From the NCBI RefSeq assembly GCF_014652895.1, contig NZ_BMZR01000006.1, positions 1 through 64,000 of the forward strand: a stretch of 64,000 bases of DNA, written 5' to 3'. The DNA is from Psychrobacter glaciei. Its GTDB lineage: Bacteria; Pseudomonadota; Gammaproteobacteria; Pseudomonadales; Moraxellaceae. The position numbers and the translations under genes were made by a program. The first letter of the stretch is position 1; each line of letters starts with the position of its first letter. The notes beneath the pieces were generated by a model that saw only the letters and a list, made by a program, of their open reading frames with translations, was not told where the DNA came from and did not search any database. Below, in pieces: positions 26,105 through 35,240 of this stretch.

Positions 26105-26246
26105 GAGCGTGTGGCTGAGAGTTTCAGAACCGCCGCAAGCTTACCTTTATTACTTGGTAATAGGCTAGGACATCGCCTAGCTAAAGGATGATTTCACAAA
26201 AAATACTTCAGTAACTTCTTCCTGCATACAGCAGGGGAAGTTTTTA
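26105..26246 (+). ncRNA. Possible small RNA ending in a terminator hairpin
   Basis: In the 614-base gap between proS and the DUF4230 gene, the forward strand has a hairpin GCTAGG-6-CCTAGC (26164-26181). It is followed by a terminator-like stem AACTTC-T-TCCTGC, a 5-base loop and GCAGGGGAAGTT, running into TTTTT (26213-26245). No open reading frame precedes it, so the terminator would serve an untranslated transcript. I see no clear promoter, and nothing recognisable in 26247-26665. Confidence 0.3.
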
Positions 26247-26665
26247 ATTTATGCATCAATATATCGGGCTATTCAAACACCAATTTTCAGGCTAGAAGCC
26301 CGAAAAATAAATATATGCTGACATTTTTGTTCATGCAATCTGACTATGTTAGGTAAAGTTTGCCTAAGACGCAATGACTTTTTGTTTTTTCAGGTCGAAC
26401 GTGACGTAAACAGGTAAATATCACGACAGTAACCCGATGATTTGCTGATTTTAAAGGCATTTGTGTGGAAATGTGTGGAAAGATATCGTGCTTTACATAG
26501 AGGTATTCATTAAAGATTATGTAGAGGATTGGTAGTTATTACTTGAAGTCGTTGCTCAAAAATAGCATTTATCATTTAGGACGTGATCTTTTGTGCAGTC
26601 CTAACTGTGTAGTCCTAAAAGTGTGTAGTTATAAAAATAAACGATGAAACTTTAAAGGTGCTTAT

Positions 26666-27424
26666 ATGAACCGTCCTGATAATCGATCTTCTGTTAATGC
26701 TAATAAGACCAATCCACAAGGCAAAAAACCCATCGCCACAATGTCGTGGATTGTATTGCTTTTTGGTTTGGCAGCGCTCGTTTTTGCTATTTATACTGCG
26801 CAAAATATAACTGAAGAAGCACCGATAGAGACCATCACTCGTGAGGGTGTGGTCACGAAGATTCAGCAGCTCAATCGCCTACAAACGGTCGCCTTTAGCG
26901 TAGATACTGTCATCACAAGCCAGCGTCCAGGGAGCTGGATGAAGTTATGGCAAGATGAGCAAAAGGGCTTGTTTATCGCCCGTGGTCGCGTAGAGGCAGG
27001 GATTGATCTGAGTGCATTGACGCCTGGAATGGTGCAAGTGATACCACCTACTACAGCACAAATTAATGCCACACTAGAGGAAGCGCAGGAAGGCGATAAT
27101 AATACTCCAGCTTCTATAATGCCTCAGATTAATATTACTTTGCCACCTTCAGAGATATTTTCAGTCTATTTGGATGATATCGAGATTTATGATTGGCAGA
27201 CAGGGGCTTTTGGCATGATGCAAATTGATCCTAAGATATTTGACCAAGCACAGAGTATGGCCAAAAAAGAAGTGCTTGAACGTGCTTGTCGCGGTGATGT
27301 AATGAATATGGCATTACAGAACGCCCAAACGCAGTTGCAGCAACTGTTTGCGTTGACAGGTGCAATTGTGACGGTTACTACTCAAGGGGCAGGCGCGTGT
27401 CAATTGCCAGTAAGTACGTCGTAG
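26666..27424 (+). CDS. DUF4230 domain membrane-anchored protein
   Basis: A 252-residue protein with one N-terminal transmembrane segment (WIVLLFGLAALVFAIYTA, about residues 29-47) and a DUF4230 domain: VVTKIQQLNRLQTVAFSVDTVI, GLFIARGRVEAGIDLSAL, ITLPPSEIFSVYLDD..IYDWQTGAFGM, AKKEVLERACRGDVMNMALQNAQTQLQQLFALTG and VTVTTQ. The family is widespread and uncharacterised; the domain should face the periplasm. A lone gene with no operon partner. Confidence 0.85.
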   Translation: MNRPDNRSSVNANKTNPQGKKPIATMSWIVLLFGLAALVFAIYTAQNITEEAPIETITREGVVTKIQQLNRLQTVAFSVDTVITSQRPGSWMKLWQDEQKGLFIARGRVEAGIDLSALTPGMVQVIPPTTAQINATLEEAQEGDNNTPASIMPQINITLPPSEIFSVYLDDIEIYDWQTGAFGMMQIDPKIFDQAQSMAKKEVLERACRGDVMNMALQNAQTQLQQLFALTGAIVTVTTQGAGACQLPVSTS

Positions 27425-27448
27425 ATTTTGAGACCTAAATGCTTATTG

Positions 27449-27521
27449 AGGGCTCTAGTCAAGGCATCTCTTCATTTTTAGCCCACTTAGTTGCTTCCAT
27501 TCAGATTGAGGACACGCCCTA
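27449..27521. mobile_element. IS-end remnant A (short MITE-like fragment)
   Basis: The right edge, AGATTGAGGACACGCCCTA (27503-27521), is the reverse complement of an IS5-like end beginning TAGGGCGTGTCCTCAA. The left edge GAGGGCTCTAGTCAAG is only a weak partner. The fragment has no coding capacity and lies beside remnant B in the same orientation. Confidence 0.4.
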
Positions 27522-27651
27522 ATATTTTTAGTTTGAAATTATCGATAACCACGCTATTATAGTGGTATATAATGAATTTATTCTAAAAAAAGAATAAAGT
27601 ACTGCTGAAACCAATTTTTCAAAGCCTACGTCTAAATGATGACACGTCCTA
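27522..27651. mobile_element. IS-end remnant B
   Basis: CTAAATGATGACACGTCCTA at 27632-27651 matches the right end of the element at 18108-18281 at 18 of 20 positions. The adjoining AT-rich sequence back to 27522 has no gene and looks like the terminal piece of a lost insertion sequence. The boundaries other than the terminal repeat are uncertain. Confidence 0.45.
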
Positions 27652-27719
27652 GAAAAATTTATACCAGTCTTATAAATATTGATGATAAGAAAACTCATAT
27701 AATATAAGAGGTGATGCAT

Positions 27720-27944
27720 ATGACAATTTTCAATAATCAACCTGCTACTAATGATAAGCGCGATAAATCGAATAAAGACCTCAAGCTAACAGAAAGACTT
27801 CCGTTTGCGACATCGATATTGTTAATTATCAGCTTCACCTTATTAGCATTTGCTTTGTATAGCATTCTAATAAAAACATTAGAGACGCCAAATAACACTC
27901 ACAATGTTGATGTTCCCGAAAGCACTATGACGGAAGTTAAGTAG
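27720..27944 (+). CDS. Small single-span membrane protein of unknown function
   Basis: A 74-residue protein with a polar, charged N-terminus (NDKRDKSNKDLKLTERLP), one hydrophobic helix (FATSILLIISFTLLAFALYSILI) and a short acidic tail. The ATG at 27720 follows AGAGGTGAT with good spacing; upstream in-frame GTG/ATG overlap that site. No family recognised. It lies just beyond the IS debris. Confidence 0.55.
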   Translation: MTIFNNQPATNDKRDKSNKDLKLTERLPFATSILLIISFTLLAFALYSILIKTLETPNNTHNVDVPESTMTEVK

Positions 27945-28026
27945 CGAAGCGGTTAGTCAGTCACGTGTTTTTTAGCCAATAGACCTTATTCTATGAATAT
28001 TCGTCTCCCTATGATGCCGTGCTTCA

Positions 28027-29661
28027 TTATTTTTTAAATTCAGCAATCGCCAGTTGCCGTACCGCTTTGTGTTCGACCATTGGTGCGGGGTAATCTACCT
28101 TCCCAAACATATCGTCGGTGTTGATAGCTTTACGTATTTTGTCTTCGCTATGCAAGGTGCTGGCAGGCATATCCTTTAATTCAGGTAACCATTCCTTTAT
28201 AAATTCCCCATCAGGGTCATGCGTTTTGGCTTGGCTAAAGGGATTCATAATACGGAAGTAGGGTGCAGAGTCCGTACCGGTCGAGGCGCTCCATTGCCAA
28301 CCGCCATTATTAGAAGCAAAGTCGCCGTCTATCAGCTGCTGCATGAAATAGCGCTCGCCCCACCGCCAATCAATCAGTAAATCCTTGGTCAAAAACATCG
28401 CGGTGACCATGCGCAAGCGATTGTGCATAAAGCCTGTCGCATTTAAGCACCGCATCGCGGCATCGACTAAGGGCACACCAGTCCTGCCCGTACACCACGC
28501 ATCAAAATCATCTTCATTGTATGACCAATTAATCTTAATATCGGTCTCATGTTTATAAGCCTGATGCTGAATAAGCTTTGGTTTATCCGCTAATACATGA
28601 CGATAAAAGTCTCGCCACGCCAGCTCACTGATCCAGCGGTTAATATCTTCATTGTCGCCATCATTACCATGCAGTTGCTCTTGTGCTTTAGCGGCTTGCA
28701 AGTAGCAAAGTCTGGGACTGATGACCCCAATCGTCAGATATGCTGACAACTGGCTAGTGGCGTGCAAGCTTGGCACATCGCGGCTCACATCATAGTTATG
28801 AATATCATCCGCAACGAATTGATCCAAGCGGTGACAAGCCACCACTTCTCCAGCAGGATAGGCGTCACGTGCGTTAGTAAGCTGTGCCTCACTATCAATA
28901 TGGCTGAGCTGGGTATTATCTGCTAATGACTGTTGGTAGTCTTCAACCACTTTTTGGCTTAATGCTTCTATCGCGTCAACGGTGTTTGCTGCCTTTTTTG
29001 AGATTTTCAAAGCAGCCTTGTTGCTATCGATGTTGCTATCGATTGCTAAAGCTTTATGCAGTTGTATGTTGCTAACTTCCAAGGTATGCCGCCACTTTTT
29101 ATAAAATGGAGTAAATACCTGATACATACTATCGTCATTGGTGGTGATGCTTTTCGGTGGTAAAATGCATTGATCATGCCAGCGTATAAACTCGATGTCA
29201 TTTTTTGCAAGCAGCTTGTTCGCTTCTTCATCACGTTCAATCTCATTACCCTCGTATTCATGATTGGCCATGACGCCGCTAATATTATTGGCTGCACATA
29301 AGGCGCTTAATGAATCCGCACAATCAGAGAAACTATCGCAAACTTGTACATGCAAGGTGATATTTAATTGTTTGTGCAAGTCATTTGCCAATATAGGCAA
29401 GGTACGGGCGATATGATCGAGTTGAACCAATGACATATCGTGCGTTTGCCATTGCTCAGGCGTGAGGAAAAATACAGCGCTTACTGATGCGTCATTATCA
29501 TGGGCACGCTCACAAAGCGCTGCTAAAGCGGTGTTGTCATGTAGGCGTAGATCACGGCGAAACCACATCAAATAATGGGCGGGGCTAGTGCTGTTATTAT
29601 CATTGTTATTGTCAGTGTTGTTATCAATGGTATTGGTAGTTGCCGACGCAGTGTTAGACAT
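28027..29661 (-). CDS. phrB: Deoxyribodipyrimidine photolyase (class I CPD photolyase)
   Basis: A 544-residue photolyase that repairs UV-induced pyrimidine dimers using blue light. The N-terminal antenna domain opens with HYLMWFRRDLRLHDNTAL. The FAD domain contains WISELAWRDFYRHVL, GRTGVPLVDAAMRCL, TGFMHNRLRMVTAMFLTKDLLIDWRWGERYFM and DGDFASNNGGWQW, including the electron-transfer tryptophans. The extra length is an Asn/Asp/Thr-rich N-terminal extension of about 28 residues and an internal low-complexity loop. Divergent from trpF. Confidence 0.96.
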   Translation of the reverse strand: MSNTASATTNTIDNNTDNNNDNNSTSPAHYLMWFRRDLRLHDNTALAALCERAHDNDASVSAVFFLTPEQWQTHDMSLVQLDHIARTLPILANDLHKQLNITLHVQVCDSFSDCADSLSALCAANNISGVMANHEYEGNEIERDEEANKLLAKNDIEFIRWHDQCILPPKSITTNDDSMYQVFTPFYKKWRHTLEVSNIQLHKALAIDSNIDSNKAALKISKKAANTVDAIEALSQKVVEDYQQSLADNTQLSHIDSEAQLTNARDAYPAGEVVACHRLDQFVADDIHNYDVSRDVPSLHATSQLSAYLTIGVISPRLCYLQAAKAQEQLHGNDGDNEDINRWISELAWRDFYRHVLADKPKLIQHQAYKHETDIKINWSYNEDDFDAWCTGRTGVPLVDAAMRCLNATGFMHNRLRMVTAMFLTKDLLIDWRWGERYFMQQLIDGDFASNNGGWQWSASTGTDSAPYFRIMNPFSQAKTHDPDGEFIKEWLPELKDMPASTLHSEDKIRKAINTDDMFGKVDYPAPMVEHKAVRQLAIAEFKK

Positions 29662-29832
29662 TAAGTATCCTCATATTAATCAATCGCAATCATAAACAAA
29701 ACTATGAATAAAAGTATGCTAGGATAAGTTTTTGGATGCAATTGATTTACTCATTGAGTAACAAATCCTCATCATTTTATGCTCAATCGCTATGACAGCC
29801 AATCACTGGCTGCTGTATTTTAAGGTCACACC

Positions 29833-30504
29833 ATGCACGTGAAGTTTTGCGGGTTTACCGACGTAGCTGATATTCATACCGCCACCCAATTGGGTGTAGA
29901 GGCGGTCGGCTTGGTATTCTATCCGCCCAGTCCACGTGCTGTGACCATGGAACAAGCCAAAACCTTAATCACAGCCGTTCCTGCCTTTGTCAGCGTCGTC
30001 GCCTTGGTGGTTAATATGTCACACGAAGCGCTGGTTGAACTGGCGGACAATGTCGCATTTGATATCATTCAATTCCACGGTGATGAAAACCCTGAGCAGT
30101 GCCAACAATTGGCAAACGCGGTCAATAAACGCTGGATAAAAGCCTTACGCATCAATGCGGAGCAAGATACGCTAGATAGTGTGAGCGCACGTATTGATGG
30201 CTTTGCAGCGGCAGGGGCAAGTAGTATTTTGCTCGATGCTTATCATCAGCATAAATATGGCGGTACGGGTGCGCGCTTTGATTGGAGCCTTATTCCTCAC
30301 CATAGCTCGCTACCGATTGTCTTAGCGGGCGGTCTTGATGCCCAAAACGTCGCTGCGACGACAGCGCTACCCATTTATGCCGTTGATGTCAGCGGTGGCA
30401 TCGAGGCAGCTAAAGGTAAAAAAGATGCTGCCAAAATGCGCGCATTTATGAAAGCGGTCAAACGCGATCGATGGCAAAGCGTGACGGTCACTGACGCCAT
30501 CTAA
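29833..30504 (+). CDS. trpF: Phosphoribosylanthranilate isomerase
   Basis: A 223-residue TIM barrel for the third step of tryptophan synthesis. KFCGFT at the N-terminus carries the catalytic Cys (usually KICG). LVFYPPSPRAV, DIIQFHGDE and VLAGGLDAQNV are phosphate- and substrate-binding loops, and AVDVSGGIEAAKGKKDAAKMRAF holds the catalytic Asp. It heads the trpF-trpB-trpA group with no leader peptide or attenuator that I can see. Confidence 0.96.
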   Translation: MHVKFCGFTDVADIHTATQLGVEAVGLVFYPPSPRAVTMEQAKTLITAVPAFVSVVALVVNMSHEALVELADNVAFDIIQFHGDENPEQCQQLANAVNKRWIKALRINAEQDTLDSVSARIDGFAAAGASSILLDAYHQHKYGGTGARFDWSLIPHHSSLPIVLAGGLDAQNVAATTALPIYAVDVSGGIEAAKGKKDAAKMRAFMKAVKRDRWQSVTVTDAI

Positions 30505-30624
30505 GCGATTCATAAAGCACCTTTATCCTTATTTGGTCGTTATTCCGATTTTCTGCTTAAATCTTATTTTTTCGTTCTCCACTATTTATATTAAAAAATA
30601 CCACTTATTACAGTAGGAATTATC

Positions 30625-31899
30625 ATGAGTCATGTCGCTAACAAAGATTTATCAGCCACGGCACAAGCCGTCAATACTTTTACCAATCCAACTGATGTGC
30701 AAGACTTCAATCAGTATCCCGATGCCCGTGGGCACTTTGGTGTGCATGGTGGTCGTTTTGTCTCTGAAACATTGATGGCAGCACTAGAAGAGCTAGAAGC
30801 GTTATATAACAGAGTTAAAAAAGACCCTGCATTCTGGGAAGAGTATCACAACGATTTGGTCAATTATGTCGGTCGCCCAACCCCGCTTTATCATGCCAAA
30901 CGTCTCAGTGATGAGATTGGCGGCGCGCAAATTTACTTTAAGCGTGAAGACCTTAACCATACTGGCGCGCATAAGGTAAATAACACCATCGGACAAGCCT
31001 TGCTAGCCAAGATGAGCGGCAAGCAACGTATCATCGCTGAGACGGGCGCAGGTCAACATGGCGTAGCCACGGCGACGATTGCCGCACGTTTAGGGTTAGA
31101 ATGTATCGTCTATATGGGTGCCGATGATGTCGAACGCCAAAAGATGAACGTCTACCGTATGCGTTTGCTTGGTGCGACGGTTGTGCCAGTCACTTCTGGC
31201 TCACGTACCCTTAAAGATGCGATGAACGAAGCGATGCGCGACTGGGTCACCAATGTCGATAGCACCTATTATATTATTGGTACGGTCGCTGGCCCGCATC
31301 CTTATCCATTGTTGGTTCGTGATTTCCAAGCGATTATCGGTAAAGAAGCGCGCATTCAGCATTTGCAAATGACTGGCAAATTACCTGATGCCTTGGTCGC
31401 TTGTGTCGGTGGTGGCTCGAATGCGATTGGTCTGTTCTTTGACTTCTTAAATGATACTGATGTCAAAATGTACGGCGTCGAAGCGACGGGTGATGGTATC
31501 GAAACGGGTCGTCATTCAGCGCCACTTGCTGCTGGTCGTATTGGTGTATTGCACGGCAATCGTACTTATCTAATGGCAGATGATGACGGACAGATTCAAG
31601 AGACGCATTCTATCTCTGCGGGTCTTGATTATCCGGGCGTTGGCCCTGAGCACAGCTTCCTAAAAGACATGAAGCGCGTTGAATATGTGGGCTGTACCGA
31701 TAAAGAGTCGTTAGAAGGCTTTCATGAAGTCACGCGCAAAGAAGGTATTATCCCTGCGCTCGAATCTGCGCATGCCGTCGCTTATGCATTGAAGCTAGCT
31801 AAGACGATGACGCCTGATCAAACGATTATTGTGAACATGTCGGGTCGTGGTGATAAAGATTTGCACTCAGTAATGAAAGCAGAAGGGATTGAGCTTTAG
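30625..31899 (+). CDS. trpB: Tryptophan synthase beta chain
   Basis: A 424-residue PLP enzyme that joins indole and serine. The PLP lysine is K117 in [30 protein letters not shown], the GGGSNAIG phosphate loop and the C-terminal NMSGRGDKD are diagnostic. The N-terminus is about 25 residues longer than E. coli TrpB. Separated from trpA by an unrelated gene at 31984, an unusual break. Confidence 0.97.
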   Translation: MSHVANKDLSATAQAVNTFTNPTDVQDFNQYPDARGHFGVHGGRFVSETLMAALEELEALYNRVKKDPAFWEEYHNDLVNYVGRPTPLYHAKRLSDEIGGAQIYFKREDLNHTGAHKVNNTIGQALLAKMSGKQRIIAETGAGQHGVATATIAARLGLECIVYMGADDVERQKMNVYRMRLLGATVVPVTSGSRTLKDAMNEAMRDWVTNVDSTYYIIGTVAGPHPYPLLVRDFQAIIGKEARIQHLQMTGKLPDALVACVGGGSNAIGLFFDFLNDTDVKMYGVEATGDGIETGRHSAPLAAGRIGVLHGNRTYLMADDDGQIQETHSISAGLDYPGVGPEHSFLKDMKRVEYVGCTDKESLEGFHEVTRKEGIIPALESAHAVAYALKLAKTMTPDQTIIVNMSGRGDKDLHSVMKAEGIEL

Positions 31900-31983
31900 A
31901 TTACTACGATTTTAGAGTTCCTATCATTCGAATCTACTTTAGTTCCATTATTAACTTGAGAGTTATCTGATGTTGAGGGTACG

Positions 31984-32685
31984 GTGAATCATAATTTATT
32001 TGAGCTAAATAGCTTTCCAGATAAGCTAACACTTAGCCTGCCCTTGAGCATTAATACGCTACTGCCTAAGAAAGAACTAAAGTTTTTTCAAAGTGAAAAG
32101 TTTGTTGATAGTATGCAACTAGCTTTGCTCTCGGTAGCGATCGGCTTTATTTTGTATCTAGCAGAGAAGTTCTTAGGTAGTAATGATTTATTAAAATTTC
32201 AATCCATTTTTGTTATATGTAGTATGTTCATGTTATGGCACATATTTTCTCATTACTTAGCATTTCGTAAAGAAAAAGGCCAAAACTTACCTAGTAAATA
32301 TGTGGCAAAAAATATTGATTGGCATTTAGAACCTATTCTGTCTATTACCTCTGATAAATTAAGAGTCCTCTCAAATAGTCGCCGTAAAGAGAAAGTGATT
32401 TGTTTTGATAATATAGATGAAATTGTTTATAACATTGAAAAAGATGATAGTGGTATTTCAGTACTCTACAAGCCTAATACCAGTGAAAGGTTCGAGGATA
32501 ATATTATTCCTGACTCACTTGATGGGGATGGGTTATCAGAATTTGTACTATTAAAGTCAACGCTTGGAAGTTATGTTTTAAACGATAATTTAGACAATCA
32601 TTATCAGATTCATAGAATACAAGTAGCGTTATTATTAACTCATATACTCTATAACCGTACCGAACAGCTAAATATCGACTGGTAA
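31984..32685 (+). CDS. Unknown membrane protein inserted between trpB and trpA
   Basis: A 233-residue protein starting at GTG after GAGGG. Residues about 1-40 are polar, two hydrophobic segments follow (SMQLALLSVAIGFILYLAE; SIFVICSMFMLWHIFSHYLAF), and the remaining 130 residues are a soluble domain with FDNIDEIVYNIEKDDSGISVLY. It resembles small membrane proteins with a PH-like cytoplasmic domain, but I recognise no family. Codon use is AT-richer than the trp genes on either side, suggesting insertion into the operon. Confidence 0.7.
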   Translation: MNHNLFELNSFPDKLTLSLPLSINTLLPKKELKFFQSEKFVDSMQLALLSVAIGFILYLAEKFLGSNDLLKFQSIFVICSMFMLWHIFSHYLAFRKEKGQNLPSKYVAKNIDWHLEPILSITSDKLRVLSNSRRKEKVICFDNIDEIVYNIEKDDSGISVLYKPNTSERFEDNIIPDSLDGDGLSEFVLLKSTLGSYVLNDNLDNHYQIHRIQVALLLTHILYNRTEQLNIDW

Positions 32686-32770
32686 GGTTATTAGGTTATT
32701 AGTAGAGAGACTATGTGTGTTACGCGACTCAATAATAAAAGATTAACTTTAAATTAATTAAGAGAACACT

Positions 32771-33595
32771 ATGACCCGAATTGAAAGCACTTTTAAAACG
32801 TTAAAATTACAAAATAAAAAAGCCCTTATTCCTTATGTAATGGCAGGCGATCCCAATCCAGAGACGACAGTAGGCTTGCTTCATGACTTAGTGAAGCATG
32901 GTGCAGATATGATCGAATTGGGCTTACCCTTCTCTGATCCAATGGCTGATGGCCCAGTCGTTGCCTTAGCAGGTGAGCGTGCATTAGCCGCAGGTACCAG
33001 TACGCGTGATGCATTAAAAATGGTCGCTGAGTTTCGTCAAACAGATACACAGACGCCAATTATTTTGATGGGTTACCTCAACCCAGTTGAAATCATTGGT
33101 TATGATAACTTTGTGGCGCTGTGTGAGCAGTCTGGCGTCGATGGTATCTTGATGGTTGATTTGCCACCAGCAGAGGCGGGTAGCTTTACCCAGCACTTAA
33201 CTGACAACTCGATAAATGAGATTTTCTTACTATCCCCAACCACTTTGCCTGAGCGCCGTAAGCAAGTATTAACCCATTGTGGCGGTTATATCTATTATGT
33301 GTCATTGAAAGGCGTGACAGGTTCAGCAACGCTAGATACAGCTGCCGTGGCGACCCAAGTGCAAGCCATTAAAGCCGCGACAGACCTTCCAGTATGTGTC
33401 GGGTTTGGTATCCGTGATGGGGCTTCTGCAAAAGCGATTGGTACTTATGCGGATGGTGTCATCGTTGGCAGTGCGTTGGTACAGAATTTTGCTAATATAG
33501 ATGCGAGCGATGCGACGGCTGTTGCGGCGGCTCAGCAAAAAATCATGGCTAAGATGGACGAGCTACGCGGCGCGTTGGATAGCTTGAGCGCTTAG
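32771..33595 (+). CDS. trpA: Tryptophan synthase alpha chain
   Basis: A 274-residue TIM barrel that cleaves indole-3-glycerol phosphate. Catalytic Glu49 and Asp60 fall in IELGLPFSDPMADGPV at the same numbers as in E. coli. ILMGYLNPVEIIGYDNF, LLSPTTLPERR, the YVSLKGVTG phosphate loop and VGFGIRDGASAK are all present. The indole product is channelled to TrpB, encoded two genes upstream. Confidence 0.97.
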   Translation: MTRIESTFKTLKLQNKKALIPYVMAGDPNPETTVGLLHDLVKHGADMIELGLPFSDPMADGPVVALAGERALAAGTSTRDALKMVAEFRQTDTQTPIILMGYLNPVEIIGYDNFVALCEQSGVDGILMVDLPPAEAGSFTQHLTDNSINEIFLLSPTTLPERRKQVLTHCGGYIYYVSLKGVTGSATLDTAAVATQVQAIKAATDLPVCVGFGIRDGASAKAIGTYADGVIVGSALVQNFANIDASDATAVAAAQQKIMAKMDELRGALDSLSA

Positions 33596-33764
33596 ATTTA
33601 TATGGTAATTGCCTTATATGGCGATCGCTATAGAAGTCATCGATATAGCAGAATGGGTAGCGTTTGCTGATGGCAGGCGACTCACTGGCATTCATCATTG
33701 ACCTGATATAAGTTCCCCTGTATGAACCTGAGAAATAGTCAGTAGCGTAGCCACGTTGATTTAC

Positions 33765-33845
33765 GGTTTATAAAGACTTAGTATTTATGAGCGCTTAATA
33801 TTTATAAGCACTTAATATTTATGAGCGCTTAGTATTTATAAACAC
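33765..33845. repeat. 17-bp minisatellite upstream of accD
   Basis: Three complete 17-bp units at 33781-33797, 33798-33814 and 33815-33831 (consensus RTATTTATRAGCRCTTA), with a partial copy on each side (33765-33780 and 33832-33845). Most units contain an AGCGCT or AGCACT core. The rest of the 470-base gap 33596-34065 shows no gene; accD promoter elements should lie between the array and 34066. Confidence 0.88.
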
Positions 33846-34065
33846 AAGATCAAATGACTTTGCTAAATTTAGTTTACGAGTGTAAACTAATATAATTATG
33901 ATAGTGGTTTTTAAAATAGCATTTGTTGATACTCCTATCGCTGATATTTATCCATAAGTACGATAGACTGCGATATGGATATGTAAACGTGTCCCATAAC
34001 TGCTCATGTTATGCTGGTATTTGACACTTTGTTTAGACAACCATTAAACTCTCAAGGACAAGGGA

Positions 34066-35058
34066 ATGAGCCAACTTGTCGATAAGCCTTTGATGATGGC
34101 AAATAATATGACTGATACAATAACAAAACCTGATATGACTAATCCTAATAATACTGAAAAAAACAACGTCGAGCCGAACGGTAACACCGCTGGGCAATCG
34201 TGGTTTAATCGCTCGGTACCAGGTATCAAGCAGCAATTAACAGCGCCTTTGACGGCAGTAGAGACCGAACCGTCAACCAAGTGCAGTAATTGCCATTCGA
34301 TGATTACCAACACGGCGCTTATCTTTAACTGCTATGTATGCCCGCATTGCGATCATCATTTACCGATGAGTGCTCGCGAGCGTCTGCATTGGATATTGGA
34401 TCAAGTAGATGGTGAGCTTGGGCAAGAATTTACGGCAAAAGATCCGCTGAGATTCGTCGATAGTAAGCCATATCCAAAGCGTATGAGTGAAGCACAAGAA
34501 AAAACGGGCGAATCTGAAGCACTGATTGTCATGTATGGTAAGCTGCGCAATCTTGACGTCGTGGCTTGTGCTTTTGATTTTCGCTTTATGGGCGGCTCGA
34601 TGGGGTCAGTCGTCGGCGATCGATTTGTCCAAGCGGCAGAAAAAGCGCTTGAAGACAAAGTACCTCTAGTTTGCTTTGCAGCCTCAGGCGGTGCACGTAT
34701 GCAAGAGGGGCTGTTGTCTTTGATGCAGATGGCTCGTACCGCAGCAGCAATTGAACGCTTAAGAATTGCTGGCGTGCCGTATATCGTCGTGCTGACCAAT
34801 CCCGTTTATGGCGGTGTGACTGCATCGCTCGCTATGCTCGGTGATATTCATCTGGCAGAACCAAAAGCCATGATTGGCTTTGCTGGCAAGCGCGTGATTG
34901 AGCAAACCGTCCGTGAGACATTAGAAGAACCGTTTCAGCGTGCCGAATTCTTGTTAGAGCATGGCGTGGTCGATGAAGTGGTACATCGTCATCAGCTTAT
35001 CGATACCATTTATCGCTTGCTGGCGAAGTTATGTGGCGTTCCTAATGTTAATGCTTAG
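34066..35058 (+). CDS. accD: Acetyl-CoA carboxylase carboxyltransferase subunit beta
   Basis: A 330-residue subunit of the first enzyme of fatty-acid synthesis. An N-terminal zinc ribbon uses C73, C76, C92 and C95 (KCSNCHS, CYVCPHC). The crotonase-like core has RFMGGSMGSVVGDRF, FAASGGARMQEGLLSLMQMARTA, TNPVYGGVTASLAMLGDI and GFAGKRVIEQTVRE. The N-terminus has an unusual Asn/Thr/Met-rich extension of about 43 residues before the conserved WFNRSVPGIK. AAGGACAAGGG precedes the start. Followed by folC, as in many gammaproteobacteria. Confidence 0.96.
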   Translation: MSQLVDKPLMMANNMTDTITKPDMTNPNNTEKNNVEPNGNTAGQSWFNRSVPGIKQQLTAPLTAVETEPSTKCSNCHSMITNTALIFNCYVCPHCDHHLPMSARERLHWILDQVDGELGQEFTAKDPLRFVDSKPYPKRMSEAQEKTGESEALIVMYGKLRNLDVVACAFDFRFMGGSMGSVVGDRFVQAAEKALEDKVPLVCFAASGGARMQEGLLSLMQMARTAAAIERLRIAGVPYIVVLTNPVYGGVTASLAMLGDIHLAEPKAMIGFAGKRVIEQTVRETLEEPFQRAEFLLEHGVVDEVVHRHQLIDTIYRLLAKLCGVPNVNA

Positions 35059-35142
35059 CACCAAATAAACAGCGGATTAAGTTTATAAGTTTTATAACTG
35101 CTTAGCAGCGTGTTAATATCTCTAAAATATGCAAAACTCCTT

Positions 35143-35181
35143 AATAGCATTTATCGTCATATAACGGTAAATGCTATTTTT
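35143..35181 (+). terminator. Terminator between accD and folC
   Basis: ATAGCATTTA (35144-35153) pairs with TAAATGCTAT (35168-35177) around a partly paired loop, followed by a T-run to 35181. It suggests folC has its own promoter in the remaining 60 bases or relies on read-through. Confidence 0.75.
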
Positions 35182-35240
35182 GGTTTTAGTTAGCAGATAC
35201 ACGGTTTTTATTTTCATAAAATTATATATAGGTTTGCGCC

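Noticed and set aside
27528..27740. Reverse-strand frame of 70 codons
   Set aside because: It runs through IS-end debris and has no ribosome-binding site; it does not resemble a transposase start well enough to annotate.
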